A stretch of 64,000 bases of DNA, from the NCBI RefSeq assembly GCF_012489685.1, contig NC_080043.1, forward strand, positions 12,828,223 through 12,892,222. The letters run 5' to 3'. This DNA is from Lotus japonicus. Taxonomy: Eukaryota > Streptophyta > Magnoliopsida > Fabales > Fabaceae. Shown one piece after another: positions 23,875 to 35,055 of the stretch; position 1 is the first letter of the stretch, and each line of letters begins with the position of its first letter. The notes under the pieces were generated by a model. It did no database searches. It saw nothing but the letters and a program-made list of their open reading frames with translations, and was not told the origin of the DNA. The position numbers and the translations under genes are program-made.

Positions 23875-25331
23875 ATGGAAGGAAGCTCTGCTAGGGCAGA
23901 TCTGGTCGGGGCAAATCAGTTGCCGGAGAAGAGAGTCAGGAAGGTCTGGAATGCAAAGAGGCAGGGAGGATCATTTTCAGTCTTTGTTGATGGAATAGCG
24001 GATGGAGTGACGTGGGCCAAGGTCCATGCAATTTTTGCAGAAACAGGAGGACTGTGCAGCGTGTATGTCCAGAAGAGGAAGAAGGAGGGTAGGCGTTTGA
24101 GATTTGGGTTCCTGCGATACGACACAAATCTGGAGGCGGAGAGAGCTATACGCAAATTCAACGGGGTAAAACTGGAAGGAGCTTATTTGGAGGTAAAGAA
24201 AGCTCTGTATCAGAGTACAAGGGGGAACGAAAAATTTGAACCACCCAGAAGTCAGAGATTCCATAAAGACAATGTGCGTGGGAAGGTCTGGAGGCCAAAG
24301 CAGAGAAGAACAGAATTGGCGAACGACCCAGAAAACGTGAAGCCTGAAACCTGCACTCTGTTTTCTATGCAAGAGGAAGAGCGAACCTGGGTGGAGAGGT
24401 GCGCTGCTGCAACCTGCTATAATGTTCAATCTCGTGAAAGTCTCCAGGAAGGGCTCCGGATGCAGGGCTTATCAAATTTTAAGATCAAATTACTGGGCGC
24501 GCGTGACATGATTTTAGAATTTGAGTCTAAGGAGGAGATGGAAATCACTTTGACGGAGGCCGCTTCTATGCTGGAAGAATTCTTTGAATGGATTAAGCCT
24601 TGTGAAGCGCTGACAGTTGGACGGTCTCAGCTAGTTTGGGTCAGATTATGGAAGGTGCCATTAGGGGTGTGGAGGTATGATTTCTTTAACATCATAGGTG
24701 ATAGGTTGGGAAAGTATGTGTGTATTGATGAGATTACGTCAAGGAAAGACCGTTTGGACTTCGCTCGTATGCTGGTGGATACTACATGTCCATTGATAGA
24801 ACAACAGTTCATGGATGTCAATGTGGAAGGGACTGTGGTACGAATTTTGATAGAAAAAGAAATGTCAGCATATCAAGATTGGTCTGGGCTCAAGTTGGGA
24901 TCGACGGTTAAAGAGGGTACTCGTTCTGAGACTGATGACGAAGGCAGCAAGACGGAACAAGAGTTTGACGTGATTAAGATGACCGATGAGAGTGATGCAA
25001 AGCCAGTTGAAGCAGCGGGTGCGGTGGTGGGTACGACGGAAGCAACGACAGCGCCATTGACAGGAGTCGTAACAGACGTTTTCAAAGAATTAATTGAGGC
25101 GGATTACACGGCGTGGGAAATATTACGTTGGTTACAAAATACGGCAATAATAGGTGTTAATGGAGGGGTTTCAGAAAACGGCCGGAACGTTGAGGAAATC
25201 AGCGTGTCAAAAGGAAAATGTGATTCAAACCTATTGGGAAGGGACCCATTATGCAGCTTTTTAAAAGAAAACGTTATGGGACCTGTACATGGGGATGCAA
25301 TGGGAATTTATAGTAGAGATTTGAATGGTAT
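23875..25331 (+). pseudogene. LINE-B ORF1, part 1 (RRM protein)
   Basis: Residues about 34-110 form an RRM: RNP2-like VFVDGI, then RNP1-like RRLRFGFLRY, ending LEGAYLEV. A DUF4283-like central region follows (WVRLWKVPLGVWRYDFFNII), then an acidic, Thr-rich linker. The frame is open for 485 codons up to the copia target site GGTAT (25327-25331), then runs a few codons into the LTR. The rest of the protein is at 37475-38096 in matching phase. The long intact frame suggests LINE-B was little decayed when copia arrived. It acts, by family analogy, as the RNA chaperone of a LINE particle. Confidence 0.85.
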
Positions 25332-26541
25332 TGTAAGATCAAGTTTTGATCTAGTAGTACAACTCTATGTTTTGATGATTACAAGTTAACCTTTTGATAT
25401 GAACAATTGTGGTACTCTAACGTGTTTTTCTGAGTGTGCTATTTACAGGCTCTGACCTCAACTCAATCTCACACAAATCAGAAGCACTGTGTATAAAGAG
25501 CGACCCAAGCAACGCTTTCGCATTCACCATGTTCAGTATGAACAGTGGAAAAGCTTCAGAAGTTCTGAAGTTATACAAACTCTGATGTGGACTCAGTCAC
25601 TAGAAGTTCTGAAGATCCAGAAAGTCTGATAACCAAGAAACACTGAAGGCTCAGATATTCTGATGGTGTAGAAGACTCTGAAGATCCAGAAGCTGATTAG
25701 TGAAATTCTGTTGTCCAGAAGCAAGATACTCTGAAGACCATGTTCTTCCCTCTGAGTTCAGAATCAGAAGAAACAATGGTCAGAGGATCTGGGCTTTCCC
25801 TCTGACTCTGATCAACCGGCTTCACAAGTTCCAATATGAAGCATTCCCCTGATCAGAAGTCTCCTAGGTTTAAAGGTCAAGTCGCTATCCAAGTACAAAA
25901 GCAACTGTACCTTCCTGACGACCTACCTAACAGTCTCAGACATAGCAGAAGCTGGATTTTCCAGAACTGCCCTCCAACGGTAGCATTTTCCATGCAACGC
26001 TCAACCCTAATCCTTGGAGCATATAAAGAGGCTGAAGACTGAAAGAAGCGGCTAGAAGCATTCACATACGCGCAAGACATACTCAAATTCTTCTAAGCTT
26101 TCTTTCATCTGAAATTCATTGAGTTTACTATTAGCTTTTTAGAAGCAAATCTCTTGTAAACAATTCTTTGATAAACAGTTTGTTTAGTTCCTTTAGGAGA
26201 TCAAGGCTGATCGGATCCTAGAGAAGACTAAGAGAGTGAATCTTAGTGTGAGCTAAGTCAGTGTAATTGTTAGTCACTTGTAGGTTTCAAGTGCAGTTGT
26301 AACTCTTACCTGATTAGTGGATTGCCTTCATTCTAAGAAGGAAGAAATCACCTTAACGGGTGGACTGGAGTAGCTTGAGTGATTTATCAAGTGAACCAGG
26401 ATAAAATCCTTGTGTGCTTTTCTATCTCTTATCTTTAGCACTTAAAGTTCTCGGAAGATTTGTCAAAATCTTTAAGGTTGAAGCTTTATACTGAAAACGT
26501 TATTCAAACCCCCCCCCTTTCTACCGTTTTTCATAACTTCA
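25332..26541 (+). repeat. 5' LTR of the copia element
   Basis: 1210 bp, from TGTAAGATC to ACTTCA. TATA box in CATATAAAGAGG near 26020-26030. It differs from the 3' LTR by 5 substitutions and a 2-base change in a C-run (9 versus 11 C). Target duplication GGTAT lies just before it. Confidence 0.95.
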
Positions 26542-26542
26542 A

Positions 26543-26555
26543 TTGGTATCAGAGC
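26543..26555 (+). other. Primer-binding site for initiator tRNA-Met
   Basis: TTGGTATCAGAGC one base after the 5' LTR, the standard plant copia minus-strand primer site. Confidence 0.9.
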
Positions 26556-26613
26556 GCAAGTTCTGATTACCACACCTAACAGTGTTCAGTGATCCGGGCC
26601 GGTGTGAAAAGCA

Positions 26614-28557
26614 ATGGCTGCCACCACCAGTGAAACTCAAAGAGATGGTTACAATGCAAAGCCTCCTATGTTCGACGGTCAAAGGTTCGAATATTGGAAA
26701 GATAGACTGGAAAGTTTCTTTCTGGGTTTCGATGCAGATCTCTGGGATATTATTGTGGATGGCTACGAGCGTCCAGTTGATGCAGATGGCAAGAAGATCC
26801 CAAGGTCAGAGATGACTGCAGATCAAAAGAAGCTGTACTCACAACATCACAAAGCAAGAGCAATTCTTCTAAGTGCTATTTCCTATGAAGAGTACCAGAA
26901 GATTACAGATCGTGAGTTTGCGAAAGGCATTTTCGAATCTCTGAAGATGTCTCATGAAGGAAACAAGAAAGTCAAAGAATCAAAGGCATTGTCTTTGATC
27001 CAAAAGTATGAATCCTTCATCATGGAGCCAAATGAGTCCATTGAAGAAATGTTCTCCAGATTTCAGTTGCTTGTAGCTGGCATACGACCTCTCAACAAGA
27101 GCTACACAACAAAAGATCATGTCATAAGGGTCATCAGGTGTCTTCCTGAAAGTTGGATGCCTTTAGTGACTTCAATAGAGCTCACGAGAGATGTTGAGAA
27201 TATGAGTTTAGAAGAACTCATCAGCATTTTGAAATGCCATGAGCTGAAGCGCTCAGAGATGCAAGATCTGAGGAAAAAGTCCATAGCCTTGAAATCTAAA
27301 TCTGAAAAGGCTAAGGTTGAGAAGTCAAAAGCTCTTCAAGCTGAAGAAGAGGAATCTGAAGAAGCATCAGAAGATTCTGATGAAGATGAGCTGACTCTGA
27401 TCTCCAAGAGACTCAATCGCATCTGGAAGCACAGGCAGAGCAAATACAAAGGCTCTGGAAAGGCAAAAGGAAAGTCTGAATCCTCAGGTCAGAAGAAGTC
27501 CTCACTTAAGGAAGTCACATGCTTTGAGTGCAAAGAATCAGGGCACTACAAAAGTGACTGTCCAAAATTGAAGAAGGACAAGAAGCCAAAGAAGCACTTC
27601 AAGACAAAGAAGAGTCTGATGGTGACAATTGATGAATCAGAGTCAGAGGATGTTGACTCTGATGGTGAAGTCCAAGGACTCATGGCTATTGTCAAAGACA
27701 AGGAAGCAGAGTCAAAGGGAGTTGTTGACTCTGACTCAGAATCAGAAGGAAATCCTAACTCAGACGATGAAAATGAGGTATTCGCTTCTTTCTCTACCTC
27801 TGAACTGAAACATGCATTGTCTGATATCATGGATAAGTATAACTCCTTATTGTCTAAGCATAAGAAGCTGAAAAAGAACTTATCTGCTGTTTCCAAGACT
27901 CCTTCTGAACATGAGAAAATTATTTCTGATTTGAAAAATGATAATCATGCCTTGATCAATTCTAACTCTGTGCTTAAGAACCAGATTGCTAAGTTAGAAG
28001 AAATTGTTGCCTGTGATGCCTCTGATTGTAGAAATGAATCTAAGTATGAAAAGTCTTTTCAAAGATTCCTAGCTAAAAGCGTGGATAGAAGCTTAATGGC
28101 TTCAATGATCTATGGCGTAAGCAGAAATGGAATGCATGGCATTGACTATTCTAAACCAATTAGAAATGAGCCCTCTGTGTCTAAAGCTAAATCCTTGTAT
28201 GAATGCTTTGTTCCCTCTGGTACCATATTGCCTGATCCTGTACCTGCTAAAGTTGCTAAAAACCCTCTTAAAAAGGGATCCTTCTCTATGACTAAATATC
28301 ATGCAAATATTCCTTTAAAATATCATGTTGAGACACCCAAGGTGATCAGAACCTCTGGGGTAACTAACAAGAGAGGACCCAGAAAGTGGGTACCTAAGGA
28401 CAAGATTATCTATGTTGCAGATATCCTTGATAGCTCCACTGAAACACCAATCATGGTATCTGGACAGTGGATGCTCGCGTCACATGACGGGAGAAAAGCG
28501 TATGTTCCGAGAGCTGAAACTTCAGCCTGGAGGCGAAGTTGGCTTTGGAGGAAATGA
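26614..28557 (+). CDS. gag: Copia gag protein
   Basis: Open frame of 647 codons starting MAATTSETQRDGYN. Residues about 10-220 are the copia gag domain (UBN2 type), with FDGQRFEYWKDRLESFF and ESWMPLVTSIE. A CCHC knuckle, CFECKESGHYKSDC, lies at about residues 303-316. A long Ser/Asp/Glu-rich and then Lys-rich region follows. The real protein probably ends or changes frame near residue 605, because the protease motif at 28463 is in the +1 frame and the last 40 or so codons of this frame are only the shadow of the protease. Gag forms the particle and packages the RNA. Near-perfect frame integrity agrees with the young LTRs. Confidence 0.85.
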   Translation: MAATTSETQRDGYNAKPPMFDGQRFEYWKDRLESFFLGFDADLWDIIVDGYERPVDADGKKIPRSEMTADQKKLYSQHHKARAILLSAISYEEYQKITDREFAKGIFESLKMSHEGNKKVKESKALSLIQKYESFIMEPNESIEEMFSRFQLLVAGIRPLNKSYTTKDHVIRVIRCLPESWMPLVTSIELTRDVENMSLEELISILKCHELKRSEMQDLRKKSIALKSKSEKAKVEKSKALQAEEEESEEASEDSDEDELTLISKRLNRIWKHRQSKYKGSGKAKGKSESSGQKKSSLKEVTCFECKESGHYKSDCPKLKKDKKPKKHFKTKKSLMVTIDESESEDVDSDGEVQGLMAIVKDKEAESKGVVDSDSESEGNPNSDDENEVFASFSTSELKHALSDIMDKYNSLLSKHKKLKKNLSAVSKTPSEHEKIISDLKNDNHALINSNSVLKNQIAKLEEIVACDASDCRNESKYEKSFQRFLAKSVDRSLMASMIYGVSRNGMHGIDYSKPIRNEPSVSKAKSLYECFVPSGTILPDPVPAKVAKNPLKKGSFSMTKYHANIPLKYHVETPKVIRTSGVTNKRGPRKWVPKDKIIYVADILDSSTETPIMVSGQWMLASHDGRKAYVPRAETSAWRRSWLWRK

Positions 28558-30049
28558 AAAGGGTAAAATTGTTGGTACTGGTACTATTTGTGTAGATAGT
28601 AGTCCATGCATTGATAATGTGTTATTGGTAGACGGCTTAACACATAACTTATTGTCTATAAGTCAATTAGCTGACAAGGGTTATGATGTTATATTCAATC
28701 AAAAGTCCTGCCGGGCTGTAAGTCAAATCGATGGCTCTGTTCTGTTTAACAGCAAGAGGAAGAACAACATTTATAAGATCAGATTATCTGAGTTGGAGGC
28801 TCAGAATGTGAAGTGCCTTCTGTCTGTTAATGAAGAGCAGTGGGTATGGCATAGACGGTTAGGGCATGCTAGTATGAGAAAGATTTCTCAGCTGAGCAAG
28901 CTAAACCTTGTCATGGGCTTACCCAATCTGAAGTTCGCTTCAGACGCTCTTTGTGAAGCATGTCAGAAAGGCAAATTCACAAAAGTCCCTTTCAAGGCAA
29001 AGAATGTTGTCTCAACCTCAAGGCCGTTGGAACTTCTGCATATCGACCTTTTTGGACCAGTGAAAACTGAGTCTATAGGTGGCAAGAGATATGGGATGGT
29101 TATCGTTGATGACTATAGCCGCTGGACATGGGTAAAGTTTCTAACCCGCAAGGATGAGTCTCATGCTGTGTTCTCTACCTTCATTGCTCAAGTGCAAAAC
29201 GAGAAGGCTTGTAGGATTGTGCGTGTCAGAAGTGACCATGGTGGAGAGTTTGAGAATGACAAGTTTGAGAGTCTGTTTGATTCCTATGGAATTGCACATG
29301 ATTTCTCTTGTCCCAGAACTCCTCAACAAAATGGTGTTGTTGAGAGGAAGAACATAACTCTTCAGGAGATGGCTAGAACCATGCTCCAAGAAACTGGCAT
29401 GGCTAAGCACTTTTGGGCAGAGGCAGTAAATACAGCATGTTACATTCAGAACAGAATCTCTGTGAGACCAGTTCTGAATAAGACTCCTTATGAATTGTGG
29501 AAGAACATAAAACCCAACATTTCTTATTTTCATCCTTTTGGCTGTGTTTGTTATGTTCTCAATACTAAGGATAGATTGCATAAATTTGATGCTAAGTCTT
29601 CTAAGTGTCTATTACTTGGTTATTCTGAGAGATCTAAAGGTTTTAGATTTTATAATACTGATGCTAAGACTATTGAAGAATCTATTCATGTTAGATTTGA
29701 CGATAAGCTTGACTCTGACCAGTCAAAGCTAGTTGAAAAGTTTGCAGATTTAAGCATTAATGTTTCTGACAAAGGCAAAGCTCCAGAGGAAGTTGAGCCA
29801 GAGGAAGATGAACCAGAGGAAGAAGCTGGTCCCTCTAACTCACAAACTCTGAAGAAGAGCAGAATCACTGCAGCTCACCCTAAGGAATTGATTCTGGGCA
29901 ACAAAGACGAACCAGTCAGAACCAGATCTGCCTTCAGACCCTCTGAAGAGACCTTGCTCAGTCTGAAAGGATTGGTGTCCTTAATTGAACCCAAGTCCAT
30001 AGATGAAGCTCTTCAGGACAAGGATTGGATTCTGGCCATGGAAGAATAA
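28430..30049 (+). pseudogene. pol: Copia pol, part 1: protease and integrase
   Basis: In the +1 frame relative to gag. The aspartic protease site WYLDSGCSRHMTG lies at about 28451-28490. Integrase follows: zinc-binding HRRLGH and CEACQKGK (28850-28975), catalytic core ELLHIDLFGPV, VRSDHGGEF, and PQQNGVVERKN with the third acidic residue (about 29030-29350). A C-terminal acidic linker with PEEVEPEEDEPEEEA leads toward reverse transcriptase. An in-frame TAA at 30047-30049 separates this from the polymerase part. The start given is where the protease frame plausibly begins; no ATG is expected there in a gag-pol fusion. Confidence 0.85.
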
Positions 30050-31513
30050 TTGAATCAATTCTCCAAGAACGATGTTTGGAGCTTAGTGAAGAAGCCTGAG
30101 AGTGTCCATGTAATTGGAACGAAATGGGTATTCAGAAACAAGCTGAATGAGAAAGGAGATGTAGTCAGAAACAAGGCAAGGCTAGTTGCTCAAGGCTACA
30201 GCCAGCAGGAAGGAATAGACTACACTAAAACATTTGCTCCAGTAGCAAGACTGGAGGCAATCAGACTGTTGATCTCTTTCTCAGTAAATCACAACATAGT
30301 TCTACATCAGATGGACGTGAAGAGTGCCTTCCTAAATGGTTATATTTCAGAGGAAGTCTATGTTCATCAACCCCCAGGTTTTGAAGATGAGAAGAAACCA
30401 GACCATGTGTTCAAATTGAAGAAATCACTCTATGGTCTGAAGCAAGCTCCCAGAGCATGGTATGAGAGACTCAGCTCATTCCTTCTGGAGAATGAGTTTG
30501 TAAGGGGTAAAGTAGATACAACTCTTTTCTGCAAGACTTATAAAGATGATATCTTAATTGTGCAAATTTATGTTGATGATATTATATTTGGTTCTGCTAA
30601 TCAATCTCTATGCAAAGAATTTTCTGAGATGATGCAGGCTGAATTTGAGATGAGTATGATGGGAGAATTAAAGTACTTTCTGGGAATACAAGTTGATCAA
30701 ACACCAGAAGGAACATATATCCATCAGAGCAAGTACACTAAAGAACTTCTGAAGAAGTTCAATATGCTGGAATCTACAGTGGCCAAGACTCCAATGCATC
30801 CCACATGCATTCTGGAGAAAGAAGATAAAAGTGGTAAAGTATGTCAGAAGCTCTATCGTGGCATGATAGGTTCACTTCTATACTTAACTGCATCTAGGCC
30901 AGACATACTATTTAGTGTTCATTTATGTGCTCGTTTCCAATCAGATCCAAGGGAAACCCACTTAACTGCTGTTAAGAGGATCCTAAGGTATCTGAAAGGC
31001 ACCACTAACCTTGGCTTGATGTATAAGAAAACATCAGAGTATAAGCTTTCAGGTTATTGTGCTGATTATGCTGGAGATAGAACAGAGAGAAAAAGTACTT
31101 CTGGAAATTGTCAATTTCTGGGAAGTAATCTAGTCTCATGGGCAAGCAAGAGGCAATCAACCATTGCACTATCAACTGCAGAGGCAGAATATATCTCAGC
31201 AGCAATATGCAGCACTCAGATGCTCTGGATGAAACATCAGCTGGAGGATTATCAGATCCTTGAGAGCAATATCCCAATCTATTGTGATAACATTGCTGCA
31301 ATCTCATTGAGTAAGAATCCTATCTTGCATTCAAGGGCAAAGCACATTGAGGTAAAGTATCACTTCATTAGAGATTATGTACAGAAGGGCGTACTTCTTC
31401 TGAAGTTTGTTGATACTGACCATCAATGGGCAGATATCTTTACAAAGCCCTTAGCAGAGGATAGATTTAATTTTATTCTGAAAAATCTGAACATGGACTT
31501 TTGTCCAGAGTGA
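30050..31513 (+). pseudogene. pol: Copia pol, part 2: reverse transcriptase and RNase H
   Basis: The same frame as part 1, directly after the stop at 30047-30049. Reverse transcriptase motifs: [43 protein letters not shown], and the catalytic YVDDIIFGS at about 30569-30595. RNase H follows with [19 protein letters not shown] and STAEAEYIS, ending [12 protein letters not shown]. The usual copia RNase H reads Cys-Asp-Ala-Asp at the first catalytic site; here it reads Cys-Ala-Asp, one codon short. With the upstream stop, this part could only be made by readthrough or re-initiation. Confidence 0.85.
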
Positions 31514-31955
31514 AGATGGATCAGAACCTCTGACTATGATACTTCTTGATCAAAAGATGTCTAGTCCAGAAGGTAACTCAATCAGAGTGTGTGTACCCAT
31601 TGGTACTGACTCTGAAGCTGAGACAGCAACACGTGTATCAGTATTTCTGATGCATAGTTCCTTGTGCCCGTGTGACAGTCTGTTATGATTGCGTGTAGAT
31701 GTGCTTCTCTCCTATGTGTGATTTGTGTATTTACTGTTACTATCTATCTTTAATTTTCAACCGTTGATCTTAAATTGCTTTTTGAATCAACAACGGTTAT
31801 TTGTCAAAACCCACTATACACACACGATCTCTTTCACTTCCGGTTTTTACTCTCTCTCTCTGCTATTTCAAAACCGCTTATCCTCGTTTTTCTCTCTCGA
31901 TCTCTCTTCATCTTTCAACCTTCATCTTCTACCTAAACCTTCAACCGCTTCAAAA
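31514..31955 (+). promoter_or_regulatory. Leader before ORF3 with a plant-like core promoter look
   Basis: 442 bases between pol and ORF3. They contain an inverted repeat (AACCGTTGAT ... ATCAACAACGGTT, about 31758-31798), a weak TATA-like CTATACAC (about 31814-31821), and then CT-rich tracts (tactctctctctctgc, ttctctctcgatctctc) like a plant pyrimidine patch and leader, before the ATG at 31956. It could drive ORF3 by itself, or be the 5' leader of a captured gene. This is inference. Confidence 0.35.
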
Positions 31956-34856
31956 ATGGTGAGTCAAACCAGAAGAGCTACTGCAGATGCAACCCAGTTC
32001 CCTCATATGGTAGTTGGTCTAGCAACAGGTCAAAGGAGTCCTGAGAATCCGACTCAAGATCAAGGTCAAGCTCAAGAGCAGATAATTCCGATTGCAGAAC
32101 GGGGCTGTGCCGTTCACTGCGTATATGCTCCTGAGGAACTTCAAGTCCTGGCAGAATGGAGATTCGACCTCGACAACCTTGCTACAAATGGGTATGATCT
32201 TCGTCCTGAAGTCCAAGTTCAAGGTTGGGGAAATTACTTCAACAGGCTTCGAGGACCGGTGTATGATAAACTGATCAAGGAATTCTGGAAGCACGCCGAC
32301 TGCGATGATACTCAGGTGGTATCTCACATTCTTGGAAGAAAGATCATCATCACAGAGAAGTCTTTCGTGAATTTGCTGGGTGCAGACACTGATTTTGGGT
32401 ATCGTTTCCAATTCACGGAATCGAAGCTGAAACCCAAGACGAAGGATGAGACCAACAAGGCCCTGTACACCAATTACAAACCGGGCAAGACGAATTACAA
32501 GGTGATGGACCTTCATCCCAAGCTCAGGATCTGGCACAAGATTTTGCTCCACTGCATAAACCAGAGACCAAAGGGCAGTTCCCCAGACTACATCAACTTC
32601 AACCAGAAGGCGATGTTGTTCTTCATCCAAGACCAGAAGAAGATCTGCCTTCCCTACTTCCTGTTCTCCTACTTGAAGGAATGTATCCGGAAGTCTCGTA
32701 CCACTGCCTCCATCAAGTCAACGATAAAGTATATTCCCTTCGGGAGACTTTTGTCTGATCTCTTCATTGAGAGTGGCCTCATTCAAGATCTGATAAATGC
32801 TGGATGCACAGAGGATCTGACCACCATTGTCAGTGATGTCTTCACGGCAAATTCTCTAAAGAAGATGGGCCTAATCAAGAAGAAGATTGCTCCTGCCCAT
32901 GAAGACACATCTTCTGAGATCAGAAGTAGAAGGATGCCTCTGAATGACTACCCTCTGTGGACACAGGCAGACAATCCTGAAGCCATTAGGTGCTATGTTG
33001 AAGACCTAAGGGCTCAAGGATTCGAAATTGATCTCGATGATTTCTTCAGCAGACTGCCGCCAGCTCCAGAGTTTCCTTCTCCTCCCAAGAAGAAAGTTCA
33101 GAGGAAGATGATCCTAGAAGAATCTTCTGAGGAATCAGATGTCCCTCTGATCAAAAAGAAGAAGGCTGGTCAATCCAAGAGAAAGCAAGATGAAACCAGC
33201 AAGCCTGATGATGGTGATGATGGTGATGATGGTGATAATGAGGATGGTCCTCCTAAGAAGAAGAAGAAGCAGGTTAGAATTGTGGTGAAGCCTACTCGGG
33301 TGGAACCAGCTGCTGAAGTGATCAGAAGGACTGAACCTCCTGCCAGAGTGACAAGATCATCAGCACATTCAAGTAAGTCTGCAATTGCTTCTGATGATGA
33401 TTTGAATTTATTTGATGCACTCCCCATATCTGCCATGCTCAAACACTCTTCAAATCCCCTCACTCCTATTCCTGAATCCCAACCAGCTGCACAAACCACC
33501 TCTCCACCACATTCCCCAAGGTCTTCATTTTTTCAACCTTCTCCTACTGAAGCACCTCTCTGGAATTTGCTCCAGAACCAACCCTCTAGGTCAGATGAAC
33601 CAACCTCTCCCATTACCATTCCATACAACCCATTAACTTCTGAACCCATCATTCATGAACAACCAGAGCCTACCCAAACAGAACCTGGACCCAGAACCTC
33701 TGATCACTCTGTCCCAAGAGCATCAGAACGTCGGGCTCTCAGACCCACGGATACAGACTCTTCCACAGCCCTTACACCTGTATCCTTCCCAACCAATGTT
33801 GCTGACTCTTCTCCCTCCAATAACTCTGAATCCATTAGAAAATTCATGGAGGTCAGAAAAGAAAAGGTGTCTACCTTAGAAGAGTATTATCTCACTTGTC
33901 CAAGCCCTAGGAGATATCCTGGCCCTAGACCTGAGCGTCTAGTTGACCCAGATGAACCTATCTTGGCCAATCCTTTACATGAGGCAGACCCTTTGGCTCA
34001 ACAAGCTCACCCTGCCCCAGACCAACAAGAGCCTATTCAACCAGAACCTGAACCAGAACAATCTGTGTCTAACCAATCCTCGGTTAGATCACCCCATCCT
34101 CTGGTTGAAACTTCAGAACCTCACCTTGGAACCTCTGAACCCAATGCTCAAATGTTTAACATTGGCTCTCCACAAGGTGCCTCTGAAGCTCACAGTAGCA
34201 ATCACCCAGCCTCTCCTGAAACCAACCTCTCCATAATTCCTTACACTCACCTCCGACCCACATCTCTCTCTGAGTGCATCAATATTTTCTATCATGAAGC
34301 CTCTTTGATGCTACGCAATGTGCACGGTCAGACTGACCTAAGCGAGAATGCTGAACATGTGGCTGATGAGTGGAACAATCTGGGCACTTGGCTAGTGGCT
34401 CAAGTTCCAATTATGATGCAGCTCCTGCATGCAGAGGGAAGTCAGAGGATTGAGGCTGCAAAGCAAAGGTTTGCTAGAAGGGTGGCTCTTCATGAACAAG
34501 AACAGAGACATAAGCTTCTTGAAGCTATTGAAGAAGCTAAGAGAAAGAAAGAACAAGCAGAAGAAGCTGCACGTCAAGCAGCAGCTCAAGCTGAACAAGC
34601 CAGATTAGAGGCAGAACGACTTGAAGCTGAGGCTGAAGCCCTTAGATGTCAAGCACTTGCACCAGTAGTGTTTACTCCTGCTGCTTCTGCTTCCATTCCA
34701 GCTCCTCAATCTGCTCAGAATGTTCCTTCCGGTTCTACTCAGTCAAGCTCGTCCAGACTCGACATCATGGAACAACGTCTTGACACTCATGAATCCATGC
34801 TAATTGAAATGAAGCACATGATGATGGAACTTCTGCGTCGAACTGATAAACCCTAG
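31956..34856 (+). CDS. Copia third ORF in the env-like position, coiled-coil protein
   Basis: 966 aa from the ATG at 31956, which follows a CT-rich leader; the frame is open upstream to 31725, but that stretch reads as leader. Residues about 45-300 form a folded domain (LQVLAEWRFDLDNL, VQGWGNYFNRLRGPVYDKL, LLHCINQRPKGSSPDYINF) of the kind annotated as a putative plant transposon protein domain. A long disordered part rich in Pro, Glu, Ser and Lys follows. Near residues 845-900 is a strong coiled coil (EEAKRKKEQAEEAARQAAAQ), and a second helix ends the protein (MLIEMKHMMMELL). No signal peptide or membrane segment is seen after the chosen start, so an envelope role is doubtful. SIRE/Maximus elements are known for extra ORFs here. 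Function unknown. Confidence 0.8.
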   Translation: MVSQTRRATADATQFPHMVVGLATGQRSPENPTQDQGQAQEQIIPIAERGCAVHCVYAPEELQVLAEWRFDLDNLATNGYDLRPEVQVQGWGNYFNRLRGPVYDKLIKEFWKHADCDDTQVVSHILGRKIIITEKSFVNLLGADTDFGYRFQFTESKLKPKTKDETNKALYTNYKPGKTNYKVMDLHPKLRIWHKILLHCINQRPKGSSPDYINFNQKAMLFFIQDQKKICLPYFLFSYLKECIRKSRTTASIKSTIKYIPFGRLLSDLFIESGLIQDLINAGCTEDLTTIVSDVFTANSLKKMGLIKKKIAPAHEDTSSEIRSRRMPLNDYPLWTQADNPEAIRCYVEDLRAQGFEIDLDDFFSRLPPAPEFPSPPKKKVQRKMILEESSEESDVPLIKKKKAGQSKRKQDETSKPDDGDDGDDGDNEDGPPKKKKKQVRIVVKPTRVEPAAEVIRRTEPPARVTRSSAHSSKSAIASDDDLNLFDALPISAMLKHSSNPLTPIPESQPAAQTTSPPHSPRSSFFQPSPTEAPLWNLLQNQPSRSDEPTSPITIPYNPLTSEPIIHEQPEPTQTEPGPRTSDHSVPRASERRALRPTDTDSSTALTPVSFPTNVADSSPSNNSESIRKFMEVRKEKVSTLEEYYLTCPSPRRYPGPRPERLVDPDEPILANPLHEADPLAQQAHPAPDQQEPIQPEPEPEQSVSNQSSVRSPHPLVETSEPHLGTSEPNAQMFNIGSPQGASEAHSSNHPASPETNLSIIPYTHLRPTSLSECINIFYHEASLMLRNVHGQTDLSENAEHVADEWNNLGTWLVAQVPIMMQLLHAEGSQRIEAAKQRFARRVALHEQEQRHKLLEAIEEAKRKKEQAEEAARQAAAQAEQARLEAERLEAEAEALRCQALAPVVFTPAASASIPAPQSAQNVPSGSTQSSSSRLDIMEQRLDTHESMLIEMKHMMMELLRRTDKP

Positions 34857-35055
34857 TTTTAGGATCTCCTCGCTTTTCTTTTTCTTTAACGTTGTTTTAT
34901 TTTTGTTAACTTCTGTTTCTTTTTATTTATTTATTCTACTTTGTTCGTTTGTGATTATCTATGCATATCTATATATATTTTTGTCACATATGTTTGCAAA
35001 AATCTTTTTATTCATAATCTCTTTATTTTTACATCATACATTCTTTCCCTAAAGT

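Noticed and set aside
25836..26042. 68-aa frame repeated in both copia LTRs (also 36762-36968)
   Set aside because: It is U3 sequence that includes the TATA box; no coding signal.
32019..32630. 203-aa frame on - within copia ORF3
   Set aside because: Shadow of ORF3; no motif and no promoter, unlike the antisense ORF at 35056-35448.
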